This document shows, piece after piece, positions 15,650 to 23,654 of a stretch of DNA of 64,000 bases. The notes beneath the pieces are model-generated. The model had not been told where the DNA came from. It did no database searches and worked only from the letters and a program-made list of their open reading frames with translations. The stretch is taken from NCBI RefSeq assembly GCF_004363095.1, contig NZ_SNYO01000002.1:124001-188000 (forward strand). The letters run 5' to 3'. Source of the DNA: Actinomycetospora succinea (lineage in GTDB: Bacteria; Actinomycetota; Actinomycetes; Mycobacteriales; Pseudonocardiaceae). The position numbers and the translations under genes were made by a program. The stretch's first letter is position 1; each line of letters starts with the position of its first letter.

Positions 15650-16758
15650 TGCCCATCGAACTGGGCGTTCCCGGACAGATCATGCCGCCGGCTGCTGCGG
15701 CGGTGAAGTTCGCGAAGCGCAGCGAGGACGAGGGGTTCGACGCCGTCTGGTGGCCCGACCACCTCATGGGCTGGCACCCGGACACGATGTGGACGCCGGA
15801 CCTCACCCCGCTCGCCGAGCACCAGGCCAACCCGCACGTCTACTTCGACCCCGCCGTGATGATGGGCGTCGTCGGCGCGGCGACCGAGCGCATCAAGGTC
15901 GGCGTCTGCGTCACCGACCTCATCCGCCGCCACCCCGCCATGGCCGCGCAGACCGCGCTCACCCTCGACCACGTGACGCAGGGCCGCGCGATCATCGGGC
16001 TGGGCAGTGGCGAGCAGCTCAACGCGACGCCCTACGGGATGCCGTTCGACAAGCCGGTCGCGCGGCTCGAGGAGGGCATCGACGTGATGCGCCTGCTCAT
16101 GACCGCCGACGGGCCCGTCGACCACGAGGGCCGCTTCCACCGGCTCGACAAGGCGGTCCTCGGCCTGCAGCCCTACGGCGCGACGCCGCCCGAGATCTGG
16201 ACCGCCGCGCACGGCCCGCGGATGCTGCGCCTGACCGGGCGCAAGGCCGACGGCTGGCTGCCCACCAAGCTCGGGCCCGCCGAGTACGGCGACGCGCTGA
16301 CGACCATCCGGCAGGCCGCCGACCAGGAGGGACGCGACCCCGACGCCATCACGCCCGGCATGCTCGGCTACGTCCTCATGGGTCCGGACGCCGAGACCGT
16401 GCAGCGGCTCACCGAGGCCCCGCTGGTGCGCGCGCTGTGCGTGCTGCTGCCGGCCCAGGTGTTCCGCGACCTGGGCGTGGAGGGCCCGTACCCCGACGGC
16501 TCCGGGTTCCACGACTTCATCCCGACGGCGATCGACCGCGCCGAGTCCCTGCGGATCATCGACGCGATCCCGCCCGCGGTGGTGCGTCACTACGCGTTCT
16601 GCGGCACGCCGGACGAGGTCGCCGACCAGGTCGAGGAGTACGCCGAGCAGGGCCTGCGCCACCTCGTCATGTGGAACATCACCGCCTTCGGCAACCCGTC
16701 GCTCGCGCGCTGGTCGTTCGGCGCGATGTCGGAGCTGCGGAAGCGGTTGGGCCGGTGA
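15649..16758 (+). CDS. LLM class F420/flavin-dependent oxidoreductase
   Basis: 369 residues. SEDEGFDAVWWPDHLMGWHP, IKVGVCVTDLIRRHPAMAAQ, ALTLDHVTQGRAIIGLGSGE and LGLQPYGATPPEIWTAAHGP are hallmarks of the F420-dependent glucose-6-phosphate-dehydrogenase-like branch of luciferase-like monooxygenases. Catalysis would be hydride transfer between F420 and an alcohol, ketone or enone. The ATG shares one base with the previous stop (TGATG), so it is coupled to the FAD oxidoreductase. F420 rather than FMN is inferred from resemblance only. Confidence 0.9.
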   Translation: MPIELGVPGQIMPPAAAAVKFAKRSEDEGFDAVWWPDHLMGWHPDTMWTPDLTPLAEHQANPHVYFDPAVMMGVVGAATERIKVGVCVTDLIRRHPAMAAQTALTLDHVTQGRAIIGLGSGEQLNATPYGMPFDKPVARLEEGIDVMRLLMTADGPVDHEGRFHRLDKAVLGLQPYGATPPEIWTAAHGPRMLRLTGRKADGWLPTKLGPAEYGDALTTIRQAADQEGRDPDAITPGMLGYVLMGPDAETVQRLTEAPLVRALCVLLPAQVFRDLGVEGPYPDGSGFHDFIPTAIDRAESLRIIDAIPPAVVRHYAFCGTPDEVADQVEEYAEQGLRHLVMWNITAFGNPSLARWSFGAMSELRKRLGR

Positions 16759-17129
16759 CGCCCCCGGCCGTCGAGCGCTACTTCGCCGCGGTCAACGCCG
16801 AGGACTGGGACACGATCCGCGACCTCTTCGCCCCGGACGCCGCGCTGCGCACGGTCGGCGCGCCGACGCGGCGGGGACGCGACGAGATCGCCGCGCACTT
16901 CCCGAAGGTCCTCGCGGCGCTGCCCGTGCACCACGACGAGCCCACCCGCGTCGTCGTCGCCGGCCCGACCGTCCTCGTCGAGATCCGCTTCGCGGGCCGG
17001 ACGACGGACGGCCGGGCGGTCACGTTCGACGCCGTCGACGTCTTCGACCTCGACGACAGCGGGACGACGATCGAGGCCCTCTCGACCTGGTACGACACGG
17101 CGGCGGTCGCCCGTCAGCTGCGGTCATGA
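16755..17129 (+). CDS. SnoaL-like (NTF2-fold) protein
   Basis: 124 residues: VERYFAAVNAEDWDTIRDLF, APDAALRTVGAPTRRGRDEI, then VEIRFAGRTTDGRAVTFDAV and ALSTWYDTAAV. This is a typical SnoaL-like domain of ketosteroid-isomerase fold. GTG start overlapping the LLM stop (GTGA); its own stop overlaps the next LLM start (ATGA). Fourth such protein in the region and the only one in this operon; likely acts on a product of the flanking F420/flavin enzymes. Confidence 0.85.
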   Translation: MTPPAVERYFAAVNAEDWDTIRDLFAPDAALRTVGAPTRRGRDEIAAHFPKVLAALPVHHDEPTRVVVAGPTVLVEIRFAGRTTDGRAVTFDAVDVFDLDDSGTTIEALSTWYDTAAVARQLRS

Positions 17130-18139
17130 CGATCATCCAGGGCCTCGGCGTCACCCTCCCCGTCGACGAGGGCCTGTCCGCCGGGCAGTACCTCGACCTG
17201 GCGCGGCTCGCCGAGGACGCCGGGTGCACGGACGTGCTGGTCGGCGAGGTCGCGGGCCCCGAGGTCTTCGCGATGCTCGGCATGATCGCCGCCTCGACGA
17301 GCCGCATCCGCCTGGGCAGCGGCATCGTCGGCGTCTACCCGCGCACGGCCGTGCTCACGGCGATGGGGTTCACGACGCTCGCCTCGCTCGCCCCGGGCCG
17401 CGTGCTCGCCGGCCTCGGCGCGTCGAGCCCGATCATCGTCGAGCAGTGGCACGGCCTCGGCTTCGACGCGCCCCGCGCGCGCCTCGAGGAGTACGTGGCC
17501 GCGCTGCGCACGGTGTTCCGCGGCGAGCGGACCGACCTCGACGGCGCGCACGTCCGCTCGCACGGGTTCCGCGCCGGGCTCGGTCCCGTCGACGTGCCGA
17601 TTCTCGTCGCGGCGATGAACCCGCGGATGCTCCGCCTCGCCGGCGCGATCGCCGACGTCGCGTTCCTGACCTGGACCCCGCCCGCCGAGTACGGACCCAA
17701 GATCGCGCTGGTCCGCGAGGGCGCGGCGGCCGCCGGGCGCGACCCGGACGAGGTCGGGATCGCGGCCTCGTTCTGGGCCTACGCCGGCGACCGCGTCGAC
17801 GAGGCGCAGGAGCGTCTGCGCCGGTTCGTGCTGCAGTACGCGATGGTCCCGACGCACCGGCCGTCGTTCCGGGGCAGCTTCGCCCGCCTCGACGAGGCCG
17901 CGCGCGCCTGGGAGGACGGCGACCGGAAGAAGGCACTCCAGCTCGTGGACGACGACGCCGTCGACGCCATGTGCGCGCTGGGCACCGGCGACGACGTGGC
18001 GCGCCGGGTGGACGCCCTCCGAGCGGCGGGCGTCGACCTGCCGATCGCGCTGACCCCGGGCGCGGTGCCGGGCGACCCCGACGGACCGGCTGCGACGATC
18101 GAGCGGATGGCCGCCAGCACGACGAAGGAGCACGCGTGA
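17126..18139 (+). CDS. LLM class F420/flavin-dependent oxidoreductase
   Basis: 337 residues with YLDLARLAEDAGCTDVLVGE, IRLGSGIVGVYPRTAVLTAM, LAPGRVLAGLGASSPIIVEQWHG and RLEEYVAALRTVFRGE, features of the methylene-tetrahydromethanopterin-reductase-like branch of the luciferase family. It differs clearly from the LLM protein two genes upstream, so it probably catalyses a different step rather than being a recent duplicate. Start overlaps the previous stop (ATGA) and its stop overlaps the VOC start (GTGA). Confidence 0.88.
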   Translation: MTIIQGLGVTLPVDEGLSAGQYLDLARLAEDAGCTDVLVGEVAGPEVFAMLGMIAASTSRIRLGSGIVGVYPRTAVLTAMGFTTLASLAPGRVLAGLGASSPIIVEQWHGLGFDAPRARLEEYVAALRTVFRGERTDLDGAHVRSHGFRAGLGPVDVPILVAAMNPRMLRLAGAIADVAFLTWTPPAEYGPKIALVREGAAAAGRDPDEVGIAASFWAYAGDRVDEAQERLRRFVLQYAMVPTHRPSFRGSFARLDEAARAWEDGDRKKALQLVDDDAVDAMCALGTGDDVARRVDALRAAGVDLPIALTPGAVPGDPDGPAATIERMAASTTKEHA

Positions 18140-18690
18140 CCGAGGGCGTCACCTCCGAGATCCCGTCCGACATCCCGTCCGACGCCGGCGTCCTGCGCCT
18201 CGACCACGTCGCCGTGGCCGTCCGCGACGTCCGCGCGGGCGCCGCGCTGTACGGGGACGCGCTGGGCGGGCGGTTCCTCTTCGGCGGCGACAACGACCAC
18301 CAGGGCATCCGCGTCGCCCAGTTCGCCCTGCCCGGCGGCATGAAGATCGAGCTGATCTCCCCGCTGCGCGACGACGCCCCGGTGGCGCGGTTCCTGGAGC
18401 GCCGCGGCGAGGGCGTGCACCACCTCACGCTGCTGGTCGAGGACGTGGAGGTTGCGGTCGCCCGCTTGCGGGGGCTGGACTACGAGGTCGTCGACGTGAA
18501 TCTGGACAGCCCGCACTGGCGCGAGGCGTTCGTCCGCCCGCGCTCGGCGTTCGGCGCGCTGCTGCAGCTCGCGGACACGACGAAGCGCTGGGACGAACCC
18601 GCCGCCTCGGGGATCACGCTCGACGACGTCCTGGCCGGCCGGGTCGTGTTCACCGAGGACGAGCGGGCCGTCCTGCGCGAGAACTGCTGA
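18136..18690 (+). CDS. VOC family protein (methylmalonyl-CoA epimerase/glyoxalase-like)
   Basis: 184 residues. LRLDHVAVAVRDV and EGVHHLTLLVEDVEVAVARL supply the first metal His of each beta-alpha-beta-beta-beta half, and GMKIELISPL supplies a Glu. This resembles epimerase-like vicinal oxygen chelate proteins, which bind a divalent metal and act as epimerases, isomerases, lyases or dioxygenases. GTG start overlaps the preceding LLM stop. Last gene of the operon; it abuts, tail to tail with no gap, a small Lsr2-like gene. The reaction cannot be assigned. Confidence 0.85.
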   Translation: MTEGVTSEIPSDIPSDAGVLRLDHVAVAVRDVRAGAALYGDALGGRFLFGGDNDHQGIRVAQFALPGGMKIELISPLRDDAPVARFLERRGEGVHHLTLLVEDVEVAVARLRGLDYEVVDVNLDSPHWREAFVRPRSAFGALLQLADTTKRWDEPAASGITLDDVLAGRVVFTEDERAVLRENC

Positions 18691-18888
18691 CTACTCCCAG
18701 GTCTGCTGCCGCTTGTACTGCGCCATGATCTCGCGTGGGAGCGGGCCGGTGGACGGCACCGCCATGCCCTTCTGACGGGCCCACAGCCGGGCGGCCTCGA
18801 CGAGGCCGTGGACGTTGCCCTTGCGCACGGGCTCGTCGGCGTCGTGCCGCTCGCGGGGAGTGGTGGGTTCGCGCTTGGCGTCGGTCAT
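18691..18888 (-). CDS. Small Lsr2 C-terminal-domain-like protein
   Basis: 65 residues. The segment GLVEAARLWARQKGMAVPST followed by GPLPREIMAQYKRQ aligns by eye with the C-terminal DNA-binding domain of Lsr2, whose core is xxRxWAxxxGxxVxxRGRxPxxIxxxY. The N-terminal dimerisation domain is missing; a charged tail (MTDAKREPTTPRERHDADEP) replaces it. The Lsr2 AT-hook-like RGR is here TGP, so DNA binding may be altered. A stand-alone domain could compete with or modulate Lsr2. It ends immediately beside the VOC gene. Confidence 0.7.
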   Translation of the reverse strand: MTDAKREPTTPRERHDADEPVRKGNVHGLVEAARLWARQKGMAVPSTGPLPREIMAQYKRQQTWE

Positions 18889-18923
18889 GCGAGTACCTCC
18901 GATGACGTCGTTGTCACCGCTGC

Positions 18924-18956
18924 GTCACAGCCCGGCGGTCGCCGGACCGCTGTGAC
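18924..18956. terminator. Nested hairpin downstream of the CGNR-type gene
   Basis: Outer arms GTCACAGC (18924-18931) and GCTGTGAC (18949-18956) enclose an inner CCGGC/GCCGG stem with a GGTC loop. It begins just after the stop of the leftward CGNR-type gene and lies upstream of the Lsr2-like gene, so it is probably a terminator; a protein-binding palindrome is the alternative. Confidence 0.5.
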
Positions 18957-18961
18957 CCACG

Positions 18962-19492
18962 TTACGCCCCCGCTGCACGTGCTCCCGCCCGGTGCCGCCG
19001 GACCGCGTCCCGGTTGGCGCAGGACGGCGTGCAGTAGCGCTGCCGGCCCGTGCGCGAGACGTCGGCGAACACCCGCTCGCAGCCGCCGGTGGCGCAGCGG
19101 GCGAGCCGGTGTATCCCGCGCGCGGTCAGGTGCAGCGCCGTGCCGACGCTGACGAGCGAGCGCAGCAGCGCGGCGAGCGTCATGTCGTCGTCCCGGTAAT
19201 GGATGTGCCACCCCGTGCCGGCGTGGTCGGTGAGCCGCGGGTGCGCGGTCGAGGTGGCCAGCAGCGTGTTCAACAGGTCCGCCCGGGCCGGTGGGTCGGG
19301 CTCGTCGACGACGGCCGTCCAGCGCTCCAGATACGCCCGGACGGCGAGAACGTCCTGGTCGACGGCCGGTCGGTCGACATCGAGACCGGCCGCGCGGCAC
19401 CGCTCCTCGAGCTCGGCGGCGCTCGCCGGCGGCCGGTTCACGAGGTCCGCGGCGAGGAGAACCGCGTCACCTCCGTAAGGGTTGAGGTGCAC
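18962..19492 (-). CDS. CGNR-type zinc finger regulator (CANR variant)
   Basis: 176 residues with the ABATE domain plus C-terminal treble-clef finger layout typical of actinobacterial CGNR proteins: VLLAADLVNRPPASAAELEE at the N-terminus, TARGIHRLARCATGGCERVF and then RQRYCTPSCANRDAVRRHRA at the C-terminus. Zinc Cys pairs CxxxxC and CxxxC are intact, but the signature CGNR reads CANR. The family is thought to bind DNA and regulate transcription. Start chosen as GTG 19492 (VHLNPYGGDA), which matches the usual opening of the family. It is divergent from a tiny gene 27 bp away. Confidence 0.82.
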   Translation of the reverse strand: MHLNPYGGDAVLLAADLVNRPPASAAELEERCRAAGLDVDRPAVDQDVLAVRAYLERWTAVVDEPDPPARADLLNTLLATSTAHPRLTDHAGTGWHIHYRDDDMTLAALLRSLVSVGTALHLTARGIHRLARCATGGCERVFADVSRTGRQRYCTPSCANRDAVRRHRAGARAAGA

Positions 19493-19518
19493 AAGACCAT
19501 GACACCACGCTGGAGGCC

Positions 19519-19677
19519 ATGAGAGAACACCAGTGGTCCACCGTCTCCACCCACCGCACCGCCGAGGGCCCGGTGCGCTACCAGCGCTGCCGCTGCGGTC
19601 GCTGGCGCACGCTGCAGGGCGTCGAGGTCGTCGCCGCGCCGGTCGCGGCGTGCCGACCCCTCGAGCGCGCGGCGTGA
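19519..19677 (+). CDS. Small Cys/Arg-rich protein of unknown function
   Basis: 52 codons, ATG with TGGAGG just upstream. It reads MREHQWSTVSTHRTAEGPVR, then YQRCRCGRWRTLQGVEVV. The C-R-C-G-R-W cluster suggests a tiny metal or nucleic-acid binding element. Small actinobacterial proteins with a similar core exist, but no function is known to me. It lies divergent from the CGNR-type gene and 43 bp before the DinB-like gene. It could be non-coding. Confidence 0.5.
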   Translation: MREHQWSTVSTHRTAEGPVRYQRCRCGRWRTLQGVEVVAAPVAACRPLERAA

Positions 19678-19720
19678 CCCGCGGGCGATGAGTCCGGGCG
19701 CCGCCGGCCGTCCACCCCTC

Positions 19721-20257
19721 ATGGACATCGATCTCCGCCCCGCCGCCCGCGCGCTGGGCACGCTGGTCACCGCCGTCGACGACGAGCGCCTCGCCGATCC
19801 CACGCCGTGCACCGCCTGGTCGGTGGGCGACCTGCTCGACCACCTCGACGTCGTCGCCGCCGGCTTCACCACGCTCGCGGGCGGCGCCGAGAAGCCCGGC
19901 GACGGCCCCTGGGACGCCGGACGGCGCGCCGCCCTCGCCGACGCCCTCGCCGTCATGGCCGACGCCTGGCGCGACCCCGCCGCCTGGCAGGGCGTCGCCG
20001 GGCCGCCGGAGCTCCCCCGCCCCACCTGGGGCCGCATCGGGCTCACCGAGCTCGTCGTGCACGCCTGGGACCTCGCGCGGGTGCTCGACCGCCCGGCGCC
20101 GGACCTCCCCGACGACCTCCTGCGCGTGACCCTCGCGCACGTCGAGGCGTTCGTGCCGCAGGCGCCGCTGCCGGAACTGTGGGGGACGCCGGTGGCCCTC
20201 GGAGCGGACGCGCCCCTGTGGGACCGCGTGGTGGCCGGGACCGGCCGCCGACCCTGA
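19721..20257 (+). CDS. TIGR03086-like (mycothiol-dependent isomerase N-terminal/DinB fold) protein
   Basis: 178 residues from MDIDLRPAARALGTLVTAV. TPCTAWSVGDLLDHLDVVAAG and TWGRIGLTELVVHAWDLARVL are typical of the DinB-like four-helix metal-binding domain shared with mycothiol-dependent maleylpyruvate isomerase; the His in each motif are probable metal ligands. Such proteins are likely thiol-transfer or metal-dependent enzymes of unknown substrate. A start 11 codons earlier is possible. The end of the gene is 38 bp before the CorC-type transporter. Confidence 0.82.
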   Translation: MDIDLRPAARALGTLVTAVDDERLADPTPCTAWSVGDLLDHLDVVAAGFTTLAGGAEKPGDGPWDAGRRAALADALAVMADAWRDPAAWQGVAGPPELPRPTWGRIGLTELVVHAWDLARVLDRPAPDLPDDLLRVTLAHVEAFVPQAPLPELWGTPVALGADAPLWDRVVAGTGRRP

Positions 20258-20295
20258 TCACCGACCCGATACCTCCCGACTGTCAGGATCAGCGG

Positions 20296-21591
20296 GTGGA
20301 CGTAGTGCTCGAGCTCGGGCTGGTGCTGGTCTTCGTCCTGGTCGGCGGGTTCTTCGCCGCGGCCGAGATCGCGCTGGTGTCGCTGCGCTCCGGCCAGGTC
20401 TCCGCGCTCGCCGAGCGCGGCAGGCGCGGCCGGGCGGTCGCCCACCTGCGCGCCGACTCCAACCGCTTCCTGTCCGCGGTGCAGATCGGCGTGACGTTCA
20501 CCGGCTTCTTCGCCTCGAGCTACGGCGGCGCCACGCTCGCGGGGCGCCTCGAGCCGGGGCTGACGGGGATCGGCCTGCCGGTGGCGCTCGCCGCGACCGT
20601 CGCCCTGGTCCTGGTCACCGCGCTCGTGTCGTACCTGTCGCTGGTCGCGGGCGAGCTGGTGCCCAAGCGGCTGGCGCTGCAGAACCCGGAGGGCGTGTCG
20701 CTGACGACGGCCCCGGTGCTCGACCGCCTCGCCTCGCTCACCCGCCCGCTGATCTGGCTGCTGTCGCGGTCGACGAACGCCGTCGTGCGCCTGCTGGGCG
20801 TCGACCCGAAGCACACCGAGGACGAGGTCAGCGAGGACGAGCTGCGCGACATGGTGCGCACCACCAGCACGCTCACCGACGACGAGCGCCGCCTGCTCAC
20901 CGACGCCTTCGAGGCCACCGACCGGGTGCTCTCCGAGGTGATGGTCCCGCGCACCGAGGTCGACTTCCTCGACGCCGACCTCACCGCCGCGCAGGCCGTC
21001 GCCCACATCTCCGACCGGCCGCACTCCCGCTACCCGGTGATCGGCGAGTCGGTCGACGACGTCCTCGGGTTCGTCCACGTCCGCGACGTCCTCACCGCCC
21101 ACGTCACCGCCGAGGGCGAGTCGCCGCGGCTGCGCGACATCGTCCGCACCGTCACCGTGCTGCCCGGCAGCAAGCCCGTCATCGACACGCTGTCCCTGCT
21201 GCGGCGCGGCGGCGGGCACCTCGCCGTCGTCATCGACGAGTACGGCGGCACCGACGGGATCGTGACCATGGAGGACCTCGTCGAGGAGATCGTCGGCGAG
21301 ATCCGCGACGAGTACGACCCGGCCCACCACGTCCGCCCGCCGAGCGACGGCGCGCACGAGGTCGACGGCCTGCTGCACCGCAGCGAGGTCGCCGAGCAGA
21401 CGGGCGTCGAGCTGCCCGACGGCTCGTTCGACACCCTCGGGGGCTTCGTGCTGCAGCTGCTCGGGCGCACCCCGGTGGTCGGCGACGTCGTCGACGACCT
21501 CGACCACCGCTTCGTCGTCACCGCGGTCGACGGCCTGCGGGTCGCCCGGGTCCGCATCACGCCGCTGGACCACGAGGACCAGCCGGTCTAG
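20296..21591 (+). CDS. CNNM/CorC-HlyC family membrane protein
   Basis: 431 residues. An N-terminal DUF21 domain with three to four membrane helices (LGLVLVFVLVGGFFAAAEIA; VALAATVALVLVTALVSYLS), a CBS pair (SEVMVPRTEVDFLDADLT; VVIDEYGGTDGIVTMEDL, about 200-330), and a C-terminal CorC_HlyC domain (DGSFDTLGGFVLQLLGRTP). Family members are magnesium/cobalt exporters or regulators in the inner membrane with cytosolic nucleotide-binding CBS domains. GTG start with AGGA 7 bp upstream. Its TAG stop shares a CTAG palindrome with the stop of the convergent SDR gene. Confidence 0.93.
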   Translation: MDVVLELGLVLVFVLVGGFFAAAEIALVSLRSGQVSALAERGRRGRAVAHLRADSNRFLSAVQIGVTFTGFFASSYGGATLAGRLEPGLTGIGLPVALAATVALVLVTALVSYLSLVAGELVPKRLALQNPEGVSLTTAPVLDRLASLTRPLIWLLSRSTNAVVRLLGVDPKHTEDEVSEDELRDMVRTTSTLTDDERRLLTDAFEATDRVLSEVMVPRTEVDFLDADLTAAQAVAHISDRPHSRYPVIGESVDDVLGFVHVRDVLTAHVTAEGESPRLRDIVRTVTVLPGSKPVIDTLSLLRRGGGHLAVVIDEYGGTDGIVTMEDLVEEIVGEIRDEYDPAHHVRPPSDGAHEVDGLLHRSEVAEQTGVELPDGSFDTLGGFVLQLLGRTPVVGDVVDDLDHRFVVTAVDGLRVARVRITPLDHEDQPV

Positions 21592-22286
21592 ATCTCCAGC
21601 CCCTTCGGCGGCCCGGCCAGCGCCTCCTTGAGCCCGCGGCTCGGGACGTCGGCGAGCACCTCCTCGGCGCCCGACTCGAGCGCGTCGACGATCTGGCGGG
21701 CGACGTCGGGCGCCGCGATCTTCGGGACGTCGAGGTGGGCGACCATGTCGGTGTCCATGAACCCGAGGTGCACGCCGACGACCTGGGTGCCCTGGTCGCG
21801 CAGCTCGGCGCGCGCGGTGTTCGTGAACGACCACGCCGCGGCCTTCGTCGCCGAGTACGAGCCGGCGCCGGGCATCGCCGCCCACGACAGCGCGGACAGC
21901 ACGGTGACGGCCGCGCCGCCGCCGCGACGGGCGAGCACCGGGGCGAACGCACGCAGGACGGCGACCGGTCCCCAGAAGTTGGTCTCCATCTCGGCGCGGG
22001 CGCGCTCCGGGTCGGCGGTCAGCAGCGAGCCGGCGCCGCCCACCCCGGCGTTGTTGACGAGGATGTCGACGTCGCCCGCGCGCTCGGCGGCGGCCTTGAC
22101 GGTCGCGAGCTCGGTGACGTCGAGGAGCAGCGGGACGACCCGCGGGTCCTTGTGCGCGGCGCCGCGGGGGTCGCGCGCCGCCGCGTAGACGGTGCCGGCG
22201 CCGCGGGCGAGCAGCTCCTCGAGGAGCGCCGCGCCGAGGCCGCGGTTCGCGCCGGTGACCAGCGCGTTCCTGCCTGAGATGATCAT
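21588..22286 (-). CDS. SDR family oxidoreductase
   Basis: 232 residues. ALVTGANRGLGAALLEELLA is the NAD(P) motif, ILVNNAG the NNAG motif, and YSATKAA the catalytic Tyr/Lys. Short classical SDR lacking a long C-terminal arm. It would reduce or oxidise a hydroxy or keto group. Its ATG overlaps the thiolase stop (ATGA), so it is cotranslated with the thiolase. A thiolase plus SDR pair suggests 3-ketoacyl-CoA handling, as in beta-oxidation or acetoacetyl-CoA reduction. Confidence 0.92.
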   Translation of the reverse strand: MIISGRNALVTGANRGLGAALLEELLARGAGTVYAAARDPRGAAHKDPRVVPLLLDVTELATVKAAAERAGDVDILVNNAGVGGAGSLLTADPERARAEMETNFWGPVAVLRAFAPVLARRGGGAAVTVLSALSWAAMPGAGSYSATKAAAWSFTNTARAELRDQGTQVVGVHLGFMDTDMVAHLDVPKIAAPDVARQIVDALESGAEEVLADVPSRGLKEALAGPPKGLEI

Positions 22287-23494
22287 CGGCCGAGCCTCTC
22301 CAGGATGGTGGCGTTGGCGGTGCCGCCGGCCTCGCACATGGTCTGCAGGCCGTAGCGCCCGCCGGTCTGCTCGAGGACACCGAGCAGGGTCGTGGCGAGC
22401 CGGGCGCCGCTCGCGCCCAGCGGGTGGCCGATGGCGAGCGCGCCGCCGTTCACGTTGACGCGGGCCGGGTCGGCGCCGGTCTCGGCGAGCCAGGCGAGCA
22501 CCACCGACGCGAAGGCCTCGTTGACCTCGAACGCGTCGACGTCGCGGAGGTCGAGCCCGGCGCGCGCGAGGACCTTGGCGGTCGCCGGGAGGATCCCGGT
22601 CAGCATCAGCACCGGGTCGTCGCCGGTGACGGTGGCGGTGTGCACGCGGGCGCGCGGCGTCCAGCCGTGCGCGGCGGCGATCTCCGAGGTCGTGACGAGC
22701 AGGGCCGCGGCGCCGTCGTTGTAGGGGCTCGCGTTGCCCGCGGTCACCGTCCAGTCGATCTCCCCGAACCGGTCGGTCCACCGGTCGGCGGCGAAGGCGG
22801 GGCGCAGCGCGGCGAGCGCCTCCGGGGTGGTGCCCGGGCGGATCGTCTCGTCGGTCTCCAGCTGCCCGACCGACCCGTCGGCGCGCGGGGCCTTCAGCGG
22901 CGCGACCTCGCCCGCGAAGCGGCCCTCGGCCCACGCGGCGGCGGCCTTGCGGTGGCTCGCGAGCGCGAACTCGTCGGCCTGCTGCCGCGACAGGCCCCAG
23001 CGCCGCGCGATGAGCTCGGCGCTGACGCCCTGGGGGACCAGGCCGGGCGCGTACCGGCCGGCCACCGAGGGCCCGGCGACGTCCTGGGCGACGCCGCCCA
23101 CCTGCGTCTGGCTGCCGATCGGGATGCGCGACATCGACTCGACGCCCGACGCGATCGCGACGTCGTAGGCCCCGGCGATGACGCCCTGTGCGGCGAACGA
23201 GAGCGCCTGCTGGCTCGACCCGCACTGCCGGTCGACGGTCACGCCGGGCACCGACTCGGGGAAGCCCGCCGCCAGCGCCGCGAACCGGGTCGTGTTGCCG
23301 CTCTGCTCGCCGACCTGCCCGACCGCGCCGCCGATGACGTCGTCGACCTCGGCCGGGTCGAGGCCCGTCCGGTCGACCAGCGCACGGAGCACGTGCGCGT
23401 GCAGCTCCACCGGATGCACCCCCGCGTACGCGCCGCCCGCCTTGCCCTTGGCGAGCGGGGTGCGCACGGCGTCGACCACCACCGCGTCCCTCAT
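22283..23494 (-). CDS. Acetyl-CoA acetyltransferase (thiolase)
   Basis: 403 residues, standard thiolase length. The nucleophile is C91 in RQCGSSQQ, the catalytic His is H357 in GGALAIGHPLGASG, and the second cysteine is C387 in TMCEAGG. It cleaves 3-ketoacyl-CoA to acetyl-CoA and a shortened acyl-CoA, or condenses acetyl-CoA units. The start at 23494 has GAGGAGGAA upstream. The short 5' region carries two adjacent palindromic operators (23512-23541), so expression of thiolase and SDR is probably under a TetR-type repressor not encoded nearby. Confidence 0.95.
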   Translation of the reverse strand: MRDAVVVDAVRTPLAKGKAGGAYAGVHPVELHAHVLRALVDRTGLDPAEVDDVIGGAVGQVGEQSGNTTRFAALAAGFPESVPGVTVDRQCGSSQQALSFAAQGVIAGAYDVAIASGVESMSRIPIGSQTQVGGVAQDVAGPSVAGRYAPGLVPQGVSAELIARRWGLSRQQADEFALASHRKAAAAWAEGRFAGEVAPLKAPRADGSVGQLETDETIRPGTTPEALAALRPAFAADRWTDRFGEIDWTVTAGNASPYNDGAAALLVTTSEIAAAHGWTPRARVHTATVTGDDPVLMLTGILPATAKVLARAGLDLRDVDAFEVNEAFASVVLAWLAETGADPARVNVNGGALAIGHPLGASGARLATTLLGVLEQTGGRYGLQTMCEAGGTANATILERLGR

Positions 23495-23511
23495 GATTCC
23501 TCCTCGAGAAA

Positions 23512-23541
23512 GGGACCGAACGGTCCCGGACCGATCGGTCC
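23512..23541. promoter_or_regulatory. Tandem palindromic operators upstream of thiolase
   Basis: GGGACCGAACGGTCCC (23512-23527; arms GGGACCG/CGGTCCC) is followed without a gap by the perfect palindrome GGACCGATCGGTCC (23528-23541). Both contain ACCGNNCGGT, a form typical of TetR-family operators. They are 18-47 bp upstream of the thiolase start. The cognate regulator is not evident in the window; the motif differs from the CGTTTGGTA sites. Confidence 0.65.
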
Positions 23542-23654
23542 TGATTCTGCGCCGGTCCTCGAGGGGCGTCAACGGCCGGTGCCACAGGTCACGGGCGTCC
23601 GCGTCCGCGGAGGAGCAGGATGGGGCGGTCGGGAACCCACGCGTGAGGAGATCG

